From: CAWBRT01 sp963814745
GTDB taxonomy: Bacteria; Acidobacteriota; Terriglobia; Terriglobales; Acidobacteriaceae
Direction: 5' to 3'
DNA: 64,000 nucleotides
NCBI GenBank assembly: GCA_963814745.1
Contig: CAWFEA010000016.1
Coordinates: 62,001-126,000, forward strand
Shown: piece by piece, positions 30,931 to 39,886 of the stretch
Layout: each line of letters begins with the position of its first letter
Numbering within the stretch: position 1 is the first letter of the stretch
Notes under the pieces: generated by a model
Databases searched by the model: none
The model's input: the letters and a program-made list of their open reading frames with translations, nothing else
Told to the model about the DNA's origin: nothing
Position numbers and translations under genes: made by a program

Positions 30931-31682
30931 TAATACTTGACGATGGCGGCAAAGGAGTCGGGTTTGAGACTCGCGCCTCCCACCAGGGCGCCGTCGATCT
31001 CGCTTTCCGACATCAGCGCCTTGGCGTTGTCCGGCTTAACGCTGCCGCCGTAAAGGATGCGCAGAGCGGCGGCAAATTCCTTGCCGAACGACAGAGCGGC
31101 TTCCTGGCGAATGACGGCGTGGGCGTCGGCAGCCATCTGCGGAGTTGCCGTTTTTCCCGTGCCGATGGCCCAGACCGGCTCGTAGGCGATGCTCAGCTTA
31201 ATGGCCTTGCGGGCGGAAATGCCGTTGAAGGCGCGCGCGCACTGGCGTCGCAGAACATCCTCCGTCAGCTTGGCTTCGCGCTCTTCGAGCACTTCGCCGA
31301 CGCAGAGAATCGCGGCCAAGCCCGCTTCCAGAGCGCTCTCCAGGCGGCGGTTCACGGTGTCGTCGGTTTCGCCGAAGTACTGCCGGCGCTCGGAGTGGCC
31401 GATGATGACGAACTCACAGCCGGCCCCGGCGAGCATGGCGGGCGAAACTTCGCCGGTGAAGGCGCCTTCTTTTTCCCAATAGACGTTCTGCGCGCCCACC
31501 TTGATGAGGCTGCCGCGGGTCGCGTCGAGCACGGCGGCGATGTTGACAAAGGGCGGGCAGATCACGATTTCGTCGCGATCGTGCTGCTTGACCAGCGGCA
31601 GGAATGCCTCGATGAACGCCCGCGATTCCTGAACCGTTTTGTACATCTTCCAATTGGCGGCGATAATTTTCTTTCGTTTCAT
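30930..31682 (-). CDS. tpiA: Triosephosphate isomerase
   Basis: The 250-residue enzyme interconverts dihydroxyacetone phosphate and glyceraldehyde 3-phosphate. It has the N-terminal AANWKMYKT lysine, catalytic histidine in VIIGHSERRQYFGE, glutamate in AYEPVWAIGTGKTATP and the phosphate loop ILYGGSVKPDNA. Its start ATG overlaps the stop of the macro-domain gene by 4 bases (ATGA), so translation is probably coupled. Downstream the frame ends inside a repeat. Confidence 0.95.
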   Translation of the reverse strand: MKRKKIIAANWKMYKTVQESRAFIEAFLPLVKQHDRDEIVICPPFVNIAAVLDATRGSLIKVGAQNVYWEKEGAFTGEVSPAMLAGAGCEFVIIGHSERRQYFGETDDTVNRRLESALEAGLAAILCVGEVLEEREAKLTEDVLRRQCARAFNGISARKAIKLSIAYEPVWAIGTGKTATPQMAADAHAVIRQEAALSFGKEFAAALRILYGGSVKPDNAKALMSESEIDGALVGGASLKPDSFAAIVKY

Positions 31683-32302
31683 TCCTTAACCCCGGTGGTG
31701 TGGTCGAGACGCCAGTTTGCCTTGCGGCGGTGAGCGACAGCCCGCGCCGCGTCAAGAAACACGTCGAGCGATGCGTTGTCGAAGAGCACGAAGCGAGCCT
31801 CGCGAGTGTGGCGCGCCTCGGCCAGCGCGTCCACCACGGATTCGATCGCAATCAGAGCAGCCTGCGCCGCCGGATAGCCGTAGGCGCCGGTGGAAATCGC
31901 CGGGAACGCGATGCTGTGCAGTCCCAGCCGGTCGGCCAGCCGCAGGGAATTACGATAGGCGCCGGCGAGCAGCCCTGACTCGCCGTGCAAGCCTCCACGC
32001 CAGATGGGTCCGACGGTGTGAATGACGAAGGCGGCGGGCAAACGTCCCCCGGTCGTAGAAACGGCTTCGCCCGGCGGCAGGTGACCATGTTCGGCGACAA
32101 TCTTCTTGCACTCCTCGAGAATCGCCGGGCCGCCGGCGCGATGGATGGCGCCATCGACACCGCCTCCGCCCATCAGTGTGGAATTGGCGGCGTTGACGAT
32201 GGCATCGGTATCTTGCCGGGTGATGTCACCCTGCACGAAAAAAAGAGCCGAACCCTCGCCGAGGTCGATTTTGTGGAAGTCGTGCATGTGGAAGTCGTGC
32301 AT
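31679..32302 (-). CDS. Macro-domain protein, O-acetyl-ADP-ribose deacetylase type
   Basis: The protein has a complete MacroD/YmdB-like macro domain: VQGDITRQDTDAIVNAANST, GGGGVDGAIHRAGG and STGAYGYPAAQAA. Such proteins bind ADP-ribose and hydrolyse O-acetyl-ADP-ribose or mono-ADP-ribosyl esters. The N-terminus carries a short duplication, MHDFHMHDFH, so starts at 32302 (first ATG) and 32287 (second) are both possible; a TTG at 32317 is also open. No clear ribosome site is seen. It lies between pgk and tpiA and overlaps tpiA by 4 bases. About 207 residues, normal length plus tail. Confidence 0.88.
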   Translation of the reverse strand: MHDFHMHDFHKIDLGEGSALFFVQGDITRQDTDAIVNAANSTLMGGGGVDGAIHRAGGPAILEECKKIVAEHGHLPPGEAVSTTGGRLPAAFVIHTVGPIWRGGLHGESGLLAGAYRNSLRLADRLGLHSIAFPAISTGAYGYPAAQAALIAIESVVDALAEARHTREARFVLFDNASLDVFLDAARAVAHRRKANWRLDHTTGVKE

Positions 32303-32374
32303 AAAGAATGGTTTCAAAGTTTCAAGGTTTCAAGGTTTCAAGGCAGCGTGAAAGCCTGAAACCAGTGCAGTGAA

Positions 32375-32494
32375 TTAGAAACTCGCCGCTAATTAAGGCA
32401 GCCGGCCTTGAGGTCAAATTCCTTACCTCAGGGGCTAAAGCCCGCGTCATTGTTGATTTCTGTACGGCGTGGCTGAAGCCACGCCCCTGCAAAG
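32375..32494. repeat. R3 dispersed repeat, copy left of pgk
   Basis: TTAGAAACTCGCCGCTAATT leads into CCTCAGGGGCTAAAGCCCGC and GGCTGAAGCCACGCCCCTGC. A related copy in the same orientation lies at 33822-33939, on the other side of pgk. Just left, 32307-32342 has a short tandem GGTTTCAA array. Confidence 0.75.
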
Positions 32495-32561
32495 AAGCAG
32501 TTATGCAACGGGTTCTCGCCAGCATGAAACTTTGAAACCTTGAAACTCGAAACTGCTTTTC

Positions 32562-33770
32562 TCATTTGTTAGTCAGCGCTTCGACGCCCGGCAACTGCTT
32601 GCCCTCGAGAAACTCCAGCGACGCCCCGCCGCCGGTGGAAATATGCTTAATCTGGTCGGCGACTCCGGCTTTGTGGACCGCGGCCACGCTGTCTCCGCCA
32701 CCCACGATCGAAGTCGCACCGGCGTTGTCGGCGACCGCGTGGGCGATCTTCATGGTTCCGCGGGCGAACGGGTCCATCTCGAAGACGCCCATCGGACCGT
32801 TCCAGACGATGGTGCGAGCGCGGGCGATCTCGGCGGCAAACAACTCGATCGTCTCCGGCCCGATGTCGAGCCCGATCTGATCGGCCGGGATCGGCTCGCC
32901 CTTGGCAATCGTTCGCGGACGCGCGCCGGGATCAACTTTGTCGGCCACCACATGATCGACCGGCAGCAGCATCCTGACGTTGCGTGCCTTGGCTTCGGCG
33001 AGCAACTGGCCGGCCAGCTCAAGTTTGTCGGCCTCCAGCAGGGACTTGCCGATCTCCTTGCCCTGCGCCTTCAGAAACGTATAGGCCATGCCGCCGCCAA
33101 TGACGAAGCTATCGACCTTATCGAGCAGATTGCGAATGACGCCGATCTTGTCACCGACTTTGGCTCCGCCGAGGATGGTGACGAACGGCTTGGCGGGATT
33201 CTCGGTGGCTCGGCCGAGGTATTCGAGTTCTCGCTCCATCAGCAGGCCGGCAGCCGATTTCGAGAGATGGCGGGTAATCCCGACGGTGGAAGCGTGGGCC
33301 CGGTGCGCCGTGCCGAAGGCATCGTTGACATAGAAGTCGGCCAACTTAGCCAGCGCCATGGAGAAGCCGTCATCATTGGCCTCCTCTTCGGGGTGGAAGC
33401 GCAGATTCTCCAGCAGCAAGGTCTGCCCGCGCTCCAGCTTGCCGGCCATCTCTTCGGCCTGCATGCCGACGCAATCCGGCGAGAAGCCGACGTTCTGCCC
33501 GCGGCCGATCTTCTCGTCCAGCAGAATACGCAGCCGCTCGGCAACCGGCTTGAGGCTGTACTGCGGATTCGGTTTGCCCTTGGGACGACCCAGATGCGAG
33601 GCCAGAATCAGCTTGGTGCCGTGACGCAGAGCGTACTCGATGGTCGGCAGGGTCTCGCGGATGCGGGTGTCATCGGCCACCCGACCGCCGTCAAGAGGTA
33701 CGTTAAAGTCTACCCGCATGAAGATGCGGTGATTGTTCAGCGAAAGATCGCGTATCGAAAGTTTGGCCAT
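32562..33770 (-). CDS. pgk: Phosphoglycerate kinase
   Basis: Pgk transfers phosphate from 1,3-bisphosphoglycerate to ADP. The 402-residue protein has the substrate signature RVDFNVPLDGGRVADDTRI, the ASHLGRPKG basic patch, and the C-terminal nucleotide region with WNGPMGVFEMDPF and STGGGASLEFLEGKQLPG. AGAGGACGG lies upstream of the ATG. It is part of the gapA-pgk-macro-tpiA set but is separated from both neighbours by copies of a dispersed repeat. Confidence 0.95.
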   Translation of the reverse strand: MAKLSIRDLSLNNHRIFMRVDFNVPLDGGRVADDTRIRETLPTIEYALRHGTKLILASHLGRPKGKPNPQYSLKPVAERLRILLDEKIGRGQNVGFSPDCVGMQAEEMAGKLERGQTLLLENLRFHPEEEANDDGFSMALAKLADFYVNDAFGTAHRAHASTVGITRHLSKSAAGLLMERELEYLGRATENPAKPFVTILGGAKVGDKIGVIRNLLDKVDSFVIGGGMAYTFLKAQGKEIGKSLLEADKLELAGQLLAEAKARNVRMLLPVDHVVADKVDPGARPRTIAKGEPIPADQIGLDIGPETIELFAAEIARARTIVWNGPMGVFEMDPFARGTMKIAHAVADNAGATSIVGGGDSVAAVHKAGVADQIKHISTGGGASLEFLEGKQLPGVEALTNK

Positions 33771-33821
33771 GGCTACCGTCCTCTGTCTTACAGCCCGATG
33801 GTCACTGCTTGGCGCGGTGGG

Positions 33822-33939
33822 TTAGAAATTCGCCGCGAATAAAGCAGCCGGTCTTGAGATCAAATTCTTTACCTCAGGGGCTAAAGCCCGCATCCTTCTT
33901 GGCTGGGTGCGGCTCGGCTGAAGCCTAGCCCCTGCAAAA
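33822..33939. repeat. R3 dispersed repeat, copy right of pgk
   Basis: TTAGAAATTCGCCGCGAAT, then CCTCAGGGGCTAAAGCCCGC and GGCTGAAGCCTAGCCCCTGC. Together with flanking sequence it fills the gene-free stretch 33771-34110, which shows nothing else. Confidence 0.75.
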
Positions 33940-34110
33940 CCGCGAAACACATTTGCGACGAACTTCTGGTTCAGGACACTAGGATTCCCTAAAACCCTGC
34001 TGGAGCGAAATTCCGATGCCGGATTCAGCGGTCCGGCCAATGCCAATGCGGCAAGCCGGACCGTGGAATCCTGAAATGGCACCCGTCCGTCGCGGCGGAC
34101 AGGACCGACG

Positions 34111-35121
34111 TCACAGCCCTTTGCCGGCGATGAAAGTGATCAGGTCGCGAACCCGGCAGCTATAACCCCACTCGTTGTCGTACCAGGCAATGATCTTGAC
34201 CAGGTTTCCTCCGACCACGCGGGTCAGCGGAGCGTCAAAGATCGAAGAGAACGGGTTGCCGCGGAAGTCGCACGAAACCAGTTGATTATCGTCATAAGCA
34301 AGATAACCCTTCAACGGACCCGCCTGGCTGGCTTTCTTCATGGCGGCGTTGACCTCGTCCACGCTGGTCGGCTTCTCGGTGAGCACCACCAGATCGACTA
34401 CCGAGACATTCGGGGTTGGCACGCGGATGGCAAAGCCGTCGAGTTTGCCCTTCAGCTCGGGAATGGCAAGATAGATGGCCTTGGCGGCGCCGGTCGAGGT
34501 CGGAATCATGGAGAGCGCGGCCGCCCGGGCGCGGCGCAGGTCCTTGTGGGGAAAGTCGAGGATGACCTGATCGTTGGTGTAGGAGTGGATCGTGGTCATC
34601 GTGCCTTTTTGGATGACGAAGTTGTCGTTGAGGACCTTGGCCACCGGCGCCAGGCAATTGGTGGTGCAGGAGGCGTTCGAGACGATGTTGTGCTTGGCGG
34701 GATCGTACTTATCCTGGTTCACGCCCAGCACGATCGTGATGTCCTCGTTCTTGGCGGGAGCGGAAATAATGACTTTTTTTACCGTGCCGCGGAGATGATT
34801 TTTAGCCTGGGTGGCGTCGGTGAAGCGCCCGGTGGACTCGACCACAATCTGCGCGCCCTGCGATTGCCAGTCGAGCTTGGCCGGATCTTTTTCGGCAAAG
34901 ACCCTGATTTTGTGGCCATCGACCTGAATGGAATCGGCCGTGGTGGAAATGTTGTTTGGCAGGTTGCCGAGGATGGAGTCGTACTTCAGCAGATGCGCCA
35001 GCGTCCCCGGATCCGTAAGGTCGTTGACGGCAACGATTTCGATATCTTTGTTGCCTAGCGTGGTGCGCAGAACGTTGCGCCCGATGCGGCCGAAGCCGTT
35101 GATACCCACTTTGATTGCCAT
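34111..35121 (-). CDS. gapA: Glyceraldehyde-3-phosphate dehydrogenase
   Basis: The 336-residue enzyme has the Rossmann start KVGINGFGRIGRNVLR, the catalytic cysteine in SNASCTTNCLAPVAKVL, and the C-terminal WYDNEWGYSCRVRDL. The NAD-type residue after the second strand reads VNDLTDPGTLAHLLKYDSI, as in glycolytic forms. The ATG at 35121 follows CGGAGGCGAC, a strong ribosome site. It leads the glycolytic block, with pgk 340 bases further on. Confidence 0.96.
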   Translation of the reverse strand: MAIKVGINGFGRIGRNVLRTTLGNKDIEIVAVNDLTDPGTLAHLLKYDSILGNLPNNISTTADSIQVDGHKIRVFAEKDPAKLDWQSQGAQIVVESTGRFTDATQAKNHLRGTVKKVIISAPAKNEDITIVLGVNQDKYDPAKHNIVSNASCTTNCLAPVAKVLNDNFVIQKGTMTTIHSYTNDQVILDFPHKDLRRARAAALSMIPTSTGAAKAIYLAIPELKGKLDGFAIRVPTPNVSVVDLVVLTEKPTSVDEVNAAMKKASQAGPLKGYLAYDDNQLVSCDFRGNPFSSIFDAPLTRVVGGNLVKIIAWYDNEWGYSCRVRDLITFIAGKGL

Positions 35122-35385
35122 GTCGCCTCCGAGGTTAAGCATATCCGTTTATGCGAATCGCTGCTGCGATGCGCGTGGCAGCCGGCACACCAACCAGGGT
35201 CTGCGGGCCTTACGAGCAGAAAGAAAATGCTAGCATCCGTGCCCCATGGAGGCAAACCCGGACGGCATCCCGGAACAGGGAAAATCGCCAGCTATTCCCG
35301 CGGCCGTCGGCGCGGCCTGAATTGGTACGGGGGGGAATCTTCTTAGTTCTCGCTGCCGGCGGGTGAATTGTGTTATAAGCCGGGT

Positions 35386-36366
35386 ATGCGCAAGTGGATG
35401 CGCGACCGCATGAAGCGGCGCAACAAGAGCAAAGAAGATCTGCAAGCGAAGGACGCCGAGCCAGACCAGGCGCCGTTGCAGCCAACCTTTCTGGATCGCG
35501 AAGCTCCGGCTGGCGAACATCAGGAGCCCCCGGCGACGGCCGGTGAGACTATGAATTCATCCGCCGAAGCGAGCAATTTTCAACCGGAGTTGCAGCCGGA
35601 ATACGAGCCGCAACCCGAGACGGAGCCCGCCGAAGCTGCCGTACCCACGGGGCAGAAGAATGGCGGCGGACGCGGCCAGCGGCGCGCGCGGCGCAGGCCG
35701 GGAAGCGGAAAGCCACGCAACCAGCCCCGGCCGGAACGGCGCCGTTCGGGGCCCGCTCAGCCTTCGGCGGCGCTGCCAATTGCCCCGGGACAGGCCACGG
35801 GCGAAGCAGCGGAAGTCGACGGCGAAGGCGTGGAGCCGGCGTCGGCCGAGGCCCAAGCTGCGGCCAAGCCCGCGGCGGAGCATGGCAAGGTGAAGGGCGC
35901 GGTGGTGCTCTCGATAGGGCTGCCGGGCTCGGGCAAGAGTTCCTGGTTCAGGCGGCACAACATCATTCCTCTTTCGAGCGATCTGATTCGCGGGTTGCTG
36001 TTTGACGATCCGACCGAGCAGCGATATCAGGACTTGGTCTTCTCGTCCTTGCGTTCACTGCTCAGATCACGGCTGATTGCCGGGCGCCCGATGAATTACA
36101 TTGACGCCACCAACCTGTCTCCGCGTGAGCGCCATAGCTGGATCAAGATGGCGCGCGAGTACGGATACGAGGCGCATGCGGTGTTTTTCGACGTGCCCGC
36201 CGAGGTTTGCATGGAGCGCAACCGCAAGCGTTCGCGCAATGTGCCGGACGACGTAATGCAACGCATGGCCCAGAAGCTGCGCCCGCCGAAGTTCGAGGAG
36301 GGGTTCGCCAAGATTATCGTGGTGCGCCTGAAACCCCACGAAACGGCGGTTGATGGGCAGGCGTGA
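35386..36366 (+). CDS. P-loop kinase-like protein with long basic disordered N-terminus
   Basis: The 326-residue protein has about 170 disordered residues with acidic repeats (EYEPQPETEPAEAA) and an RGG/arginine-rich patch (GGGRGQRRARRRPGSG, RPERRR). A P-loop kinase domain follows: LSIGLPGSGKSSWFRR (Walker A, about residue 180), PLSSDLIRGLLFDD and IDATNLSPRERHSW, the style of polynucleotide kinase/AAA_33 proteins. Substrate unknown; the basic tail suggests nucleic acid binding. Its stop overlaps the namZ start in GTGA. Confidence 0.8.
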   Translation: MRKWMRDRMKRRNKSKEDLQAKDAEPDQAPLQPTFLDREAPAGEHQEPPATAGETMNSSAEASNFQPELQPEYEPQPETEPAEAAVPTGQKNGGGRGQRRARRRPGSGKPRNQPRPERRRSGPAQPSAALPIAPGQATGEAAEVDGEGVEPASAEAQAAAKPAAEHGKVKGAVVLSIGLPGSGKSSWFRRHNIIPLSSDLIRGLLFDDPTEQRYQDLVFSSLRSLLRSRLIAGRPMNYIDATNLSPRERHSWIKMAREYGYEAHAVFFDVPAEVCMERNRKRSRNVPDDVMQRMAQKLRPPKFEEGFAKIIVVRLKPHETAVDGQA

Positions 36367-37880
36367 TCGCGGGCGCCGATGTGCCCGCTGCCGGTTTATT
36401 GAAGTACCTGCCCCCGTGGCGCTTACTTGGCGGTAAAGATCTTGGCGACGGCGTCGAGGGCGGTGGGCTGCTCCAACCTGTGCAGCTAACGCGTGTGCCG
36501 GCGCGCCTCAAGACTGGGCCGCTGCTGGCCGTGCGCAGCGCCCGCTGGCGCTTCTGGCGCTTGCAAACCGCTGTGATATTGCTCTTCCTCTTTGTCTGCG
36601 CCGAACTTTTCTGCGCAGAACCAGCGGCTGACGCCCAGGTCTCGCCGGGCGGAACGCACCTCCTGCATTCGCGAGATGGACAGGTGAAGACGGGACTCGA
36701 CGTGCTAGCCGAGCGGGGAGCGCTGTTTTCTTCCGCTACGGGTGAAAACGCGCCTGGCGGGGAACCGGGGCTGCGTCCGGCAAGCTGCGCGTCGCGCCCG
36801 TGCCGAGTTGGGCTGGTGACCAACCAAACCGGAGTGGACTCGCTTGGACGGCGCGGCATAGACCTGCTGGCAAAGCTGCGGGACGTCGAACTGCGGGCGA
36901 TCTTCAGCCCCGAGCACGGTATCAACGGCACTCTGGATACGACGCATATTGCCGAGGCTCGCGACCGGGCCACCGGGGTGCGCGTCTACAGTGTTTACGG
37001 CTCTAGCGATGCTGACCGGCGGCCTCCGCCGGAAGTTCTCCACGAACTCGATGCGGTGGTTTTCGACATCCAGGACGCCGGCGTGCGCTGGTATACCTAT
37101 GAAACCACGCTTGGGTATTTTCTCGAAGCTTGTGCCGCGGCGAAGCTGCCGCTGATCGTGCTGGACCGGCCGAACCCGATTACAGGCGGGTTTGTGCAGG
37201 GCGCGGTCTCCGACGCCGGAGGCGAGAGTTTCGTCAACTATCATCCGCTTCCGATTCGCCACGCAATGACCATGGGCGAGCTGGCGCGGCTGTTCAACTC
37301 CGAAGGCAAGATCGGCGCCGCGCTGACGGTGATCCGGATGCAGGGGTGGCAACGGGGCGATTGGTTCGATGCCACCGGCTTGCGGTGGATCAACCCTTCG
37401 CCGAACTTGCGCAGCCTGGCGGCGGCAACGCTCTATCCCGGCGTGGCACTCATTGAGTTGACGAATGTCTCGGTTGGCCGGGGAACGGAAACGCCGTTTG
37501 CAGTGCTGGGGGCGCCGTGGATCGACCGTCGCCGGCTGGCCGCCTATCTGAACGCGCGCGCGCTGAGTGGCGTGCGTTGGCTGCCAATTTCTTTTACCCC
37601 GGTCAGTGGCCCCTACGCGCGGCAACTCTGCCACGGAGTTCGTATTTTGCTCACCGCGCGCGACCAACTGGATTCGCCTGAGCTGGGCCTGGAAATCGCT
37701 GCGGCGCTGCTGAAGCTCTATCCCCGGCAGTTCGAGCCGGAACGGATTGCCGTGCTGCTGGCGGAGAGCGCCAGTTTCCAGGCGCTCGTGAGGGGAGACG
37801 ATCCAAGGCACATTGCCGACGGCTGGCGTGAACGGCTGGAAGAGTTTGCCCGCATCAGGCAAAAATATCTGCTCTACTGA
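36363..37880 (+). CDS. namZ: NamZ-type exo-beta-N-acetylmuramidase (DUF1343)
   Basis: NamZ releases MurNAc from the non-reducing end of muropeptides. The protein has the DUF1343 core: VGLVTNQTGVDSLGRRGIDLL, LRAIFSPEHGINGTLD, VVFDIQDAGVRWYTYETTL and LDRPNPITGGFVQG. A membrane/signal segment (LQTAVILLFLFVCAELFCAEP) lies near residues 67-87, so the first 60 residues from GTG 36363 may not be translated and a later start is possible. About 30 extra residues (LFSSATGENAPGGEPG... to CASRPC) split the usual GLDVLAERG-RVGLVTNQ text. GTG 36363 overlaps the upstream stop. NagZ and AnmK are encoded 9-11 kb away. Confidence 0.87.
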   Translation: MIAGADVPAAGLLKYLPPWRLLGGKDLGDGVEGGGLLQPVQLTRVPARLKTGPLLAVRSARWRFWRLQTAVILLFLFVCAELFCAEPAADAQVSPGGTHLLHSRDGQVKTGLDVLAERGALFSSATGENAPGGEPGLRPASCASRPCRVGLVTNQTGVDSLGRRGIDLLAKLRDVELRAIFSPEHGINGTLDTTHIAEARDRATGVRVYSVYGSSDADRRPPPEVLHELDAVVFDIQDAGVRWYTYETTLGYFLEACAAAKLPLIVLDRPNPITGGFVQGAVSDAGGESFVNYHPLPIRHAMTMGELARLFNSEGKIGAALTVIRMQGWQRGDWFDATGLRWINPSPNLRSLAAATLYPGVALIELTNVSVGRGTETPFAVLGAPWIDRRRLAAYLNARALSGVRWLPISFTPVSGPYARQLCHGVRILLTARDQLDSPELGLEIAAALLKLYPRQFEPERIAVLLAESASFQALVRGDDPRHIADGWRERLEEFARIRQKYLLY

Positions 37881-37889
37881 CGCCCCAAA

Positions 37890-38085
37890 GGAAAACCCTG
37901 AACAAGTCTGGTTAGAAGAACCGAGGTCCCTCAGAGGCTAAAGCCTCATTAGGGTTTGCTGGGCGGGTGGCCCATATTTGCCTTGGCAAATGTGGGGCGG
38001 TTGCTGCCGGATGAATCTACAGCCCCTCTACAGCCCCACATTAGCTCCGCCTGCGGCTCCGCAAATGTGGGCCACCTTCCGGACA
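37890..38085. repeat. R1 half copy joined to CACATTTGC repeat
   Basis: GGAAAACCCTGAACAAGTCT at 37890 starts an R1 left half that breaks at about 37960 into the palindrome GGTGGCCCATATTTGCC / GGCAAATGTGGGG, then an inverted copy of the 8042-type block (CACATTAGCTCCGCCTGC). No gene is seen between 37881 and 38169. Confidence 0.7.
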
Positions 38086-38169
38086 GCCCGCAAGCCCCGG
38101 AGTGATGCGGCGGATACATAGAGAAGCTCGCCCATACCAAAGTTGGCTGCCAGCCTTTAAACTATAGGG

Positions 38170-39810
38170 GTGAGAATTGCGCTCGCCCAAGTCAATCCGA
38201 CGGTCGGTGATTTCGCCGGCAATGCCCGGCAGGTCATCGAGTTCGCCCGCAAGGCCCGGCAGGGCAATGCCGGGCTGGTGCTGTTTCCGGAGCTCAACGT
38301 CTGCGGCTATCCGCCGCGCGACCTGGTGGAGAAGCCTGACTTCGTCGCGCGCTGCCGCCAAGCGCTCGAGGAGATTGCCGCAGAGACGCGGGAAATTGTC
38401 TGCGTCTGCGGCTTCGTCAGCCGCGCCTGCCGCGACACCGGCAAATCGGCAATGAACTCAGCCGCCGTGCTGCGGAACGGTAAGGTGGAGCTGGTGCAAT
38501 CGAAGCGCCTGCTGCCCACCTACGACGTCTTTGACGAGATGCGCAATTTCGCTCCCGCCGAGCGCCAGGAGCTGTTTACCCTCGACGGAAAAAAGCTGGC
38601 GCTCACCATCTGCGAAGATGCATGGAACGATAAGACTTTCTGGAACCGCAGGCTGTACATGGTCGATCCGGTGGAAGAGTTGATCCTGGCCGGCGGTGAA
38701 GTGGTGCTGAACATCTCCGCCTCTCCGTTTCACCTGGGCAAGCGTGAATTGCGGCGGGAGATGCTGGCGTCGATTGCCCGGCATCAGCGGGTTCCGGTGG
38801 CGATGGTGAACCAGGTGGGCGGAAACGACAGTCTGGTCTTCGACGGGTCCAGCATTGTGATTGGACCGGGTGGCGAGGTTTTGGCGCAAGCCAAATCGTT
38901 CGCGGAAGACTTGATCTTTTATGACACCGAAACGGGCGAGGGAGATCTTCATCCCTGGGTCGAGGGCGAAGCGGCGAGCGCGTTCGCGGCGCTGGTGCTT
39001 GGCACCCGCGACTATGTGAAAAAATGCGGCTTTGGCAAAGCGCTGATCGGGCTGAGCGGCGGCATCGATTCGGCCTTGACGGCGGCGATCGCGGTGGAAG
39101 CGCTGGGTGCGGAAAACGTAATCGGCGTCGCCATGCCCAGCCAGTATTCCTCGGCAGGCAGCGTCGAGGATGCCCGAGAGCTTGCGCAAAACTTAAACAT
39201 TCGTTTCGAAATCATTCCAATCAAAAGAATTTTCGATTCCTTTCACGGCGCACTGGCAAAGGTTTTTACCGGCCTTGGCGAAGATGTGACGGAGGAAAAT
39301 ATACAGGCGCGCGCCCGCGGCACGCTGCTGATGGCAATCTCGAACAAGTTCGGGGCGTTGGTGCTCTCCACCGGAAACAAGTCGGAGCTGGGCGTAGGCT
39401 ACTGCACCCTCTACGGCGACATGGTGGGCGGGTTGGCGGTGATCTCCGACGTGCCCAAAACGCTGGTTTACCGGATCGCCGAATACGTGAACTCGCGGCG
39501 TCCGGTGATTCCGCATTCGACCATGACCAAGGCGCCTTCGGCCGAACTGCGTCCGGAGCAGAAAGACAGCGACTCGCTGCCGCCGTACGACATCCTCGAT
39601 CAGATTCTGGTCGACTATGTGGAAGATATGAAGCCGGCCGATGTGATCGCCGGCGAGCGGAAAATCGATCCGGCACTGGTGCGGGCGGTGATCAAGATGG
39701 TGAATCGCGCCGAATACAAACGGCAACAAGCGGCGCCGGGACTTAAAATTTCGGGAAAGGCTTTCGGCGTGGGGCGCAGATTTCCCGTTGCCGCACGCTA
39801 CGAGATCTGA
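38170..39810 (+). CDS. nadE: Glutamine-dependent NAD+ synthetase
   Basis: The 546-residue protein fuses an N-terminal nitrilase/glutaminase domain and a C-terminal synthetase. The glutaminase triad is visible as glutamate in LFPELNVCGYPP, lysine in VQSKRLLPTYDVFDE and cysteine in LTICEDAWND. The synthetase has the P-loop GLSGGIDSALTAAIA and LGVGYCTLYGDMVGG. It makes NAD from deamido-NAD using glutamine. The GTG at 38170 starts at the family N-terminus (RIALAQVNPTVGDF). It stands 77 bases ahead of the thioredoxin-fold gene on the same strand. Confidence 0.95.
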   Translation: MRIALAQVNPTVGDFAGNARQVIEFARKARQGNAGLVLFPELNVCGYPPRDLVEKPDFVARCRQALEEIAAETREIVCVCGFVSRACRDTGKSAMNSAAVLRNGKVELVQSKRLLPTYDVFDEMRNFAPAERQELFTLDGKKLALTICEDAWNDKTFWNRRLYMVDPVEELILAGGEVVLNISASPFHLGKRELRREMLASIARHQRVPVAMVNQVGGNDSLVFDGSSIVIGPGGEVLAQAKSFAEDLIFYDTETGEGDLHPWVEGEAASAFAALVLGTRDYVKKCGFGKALIGLSGGIDSALTAAIAVEALGAENVIGVAMPSQYSSAGSVEDARELAQNLNIRFEIIPIKRIFDSFHGALAKVFTGLGEDVTEENIQARARGTLLMAISNKFGALVLSTGNKSELGVGYCTLYGDMVGGLAVISDVPKTLVYRIAEYVNSRRPVIPHSTMTKAPSAELRPEQKDSDSLPPYDILDQILVDYVEDMKPADVIAGERKIDPALVRAVIKMVNRAEYKRQQAAPGLKISGKAFGVGRRFPVAARYEI

Positions 39811-39886
39811 CTGCACTCTCAAAAACAACCGGCTCGAGGTTGGAGCCTCGTATACGGCGGTTTATTTCACTCGACAGGAAGGCATA

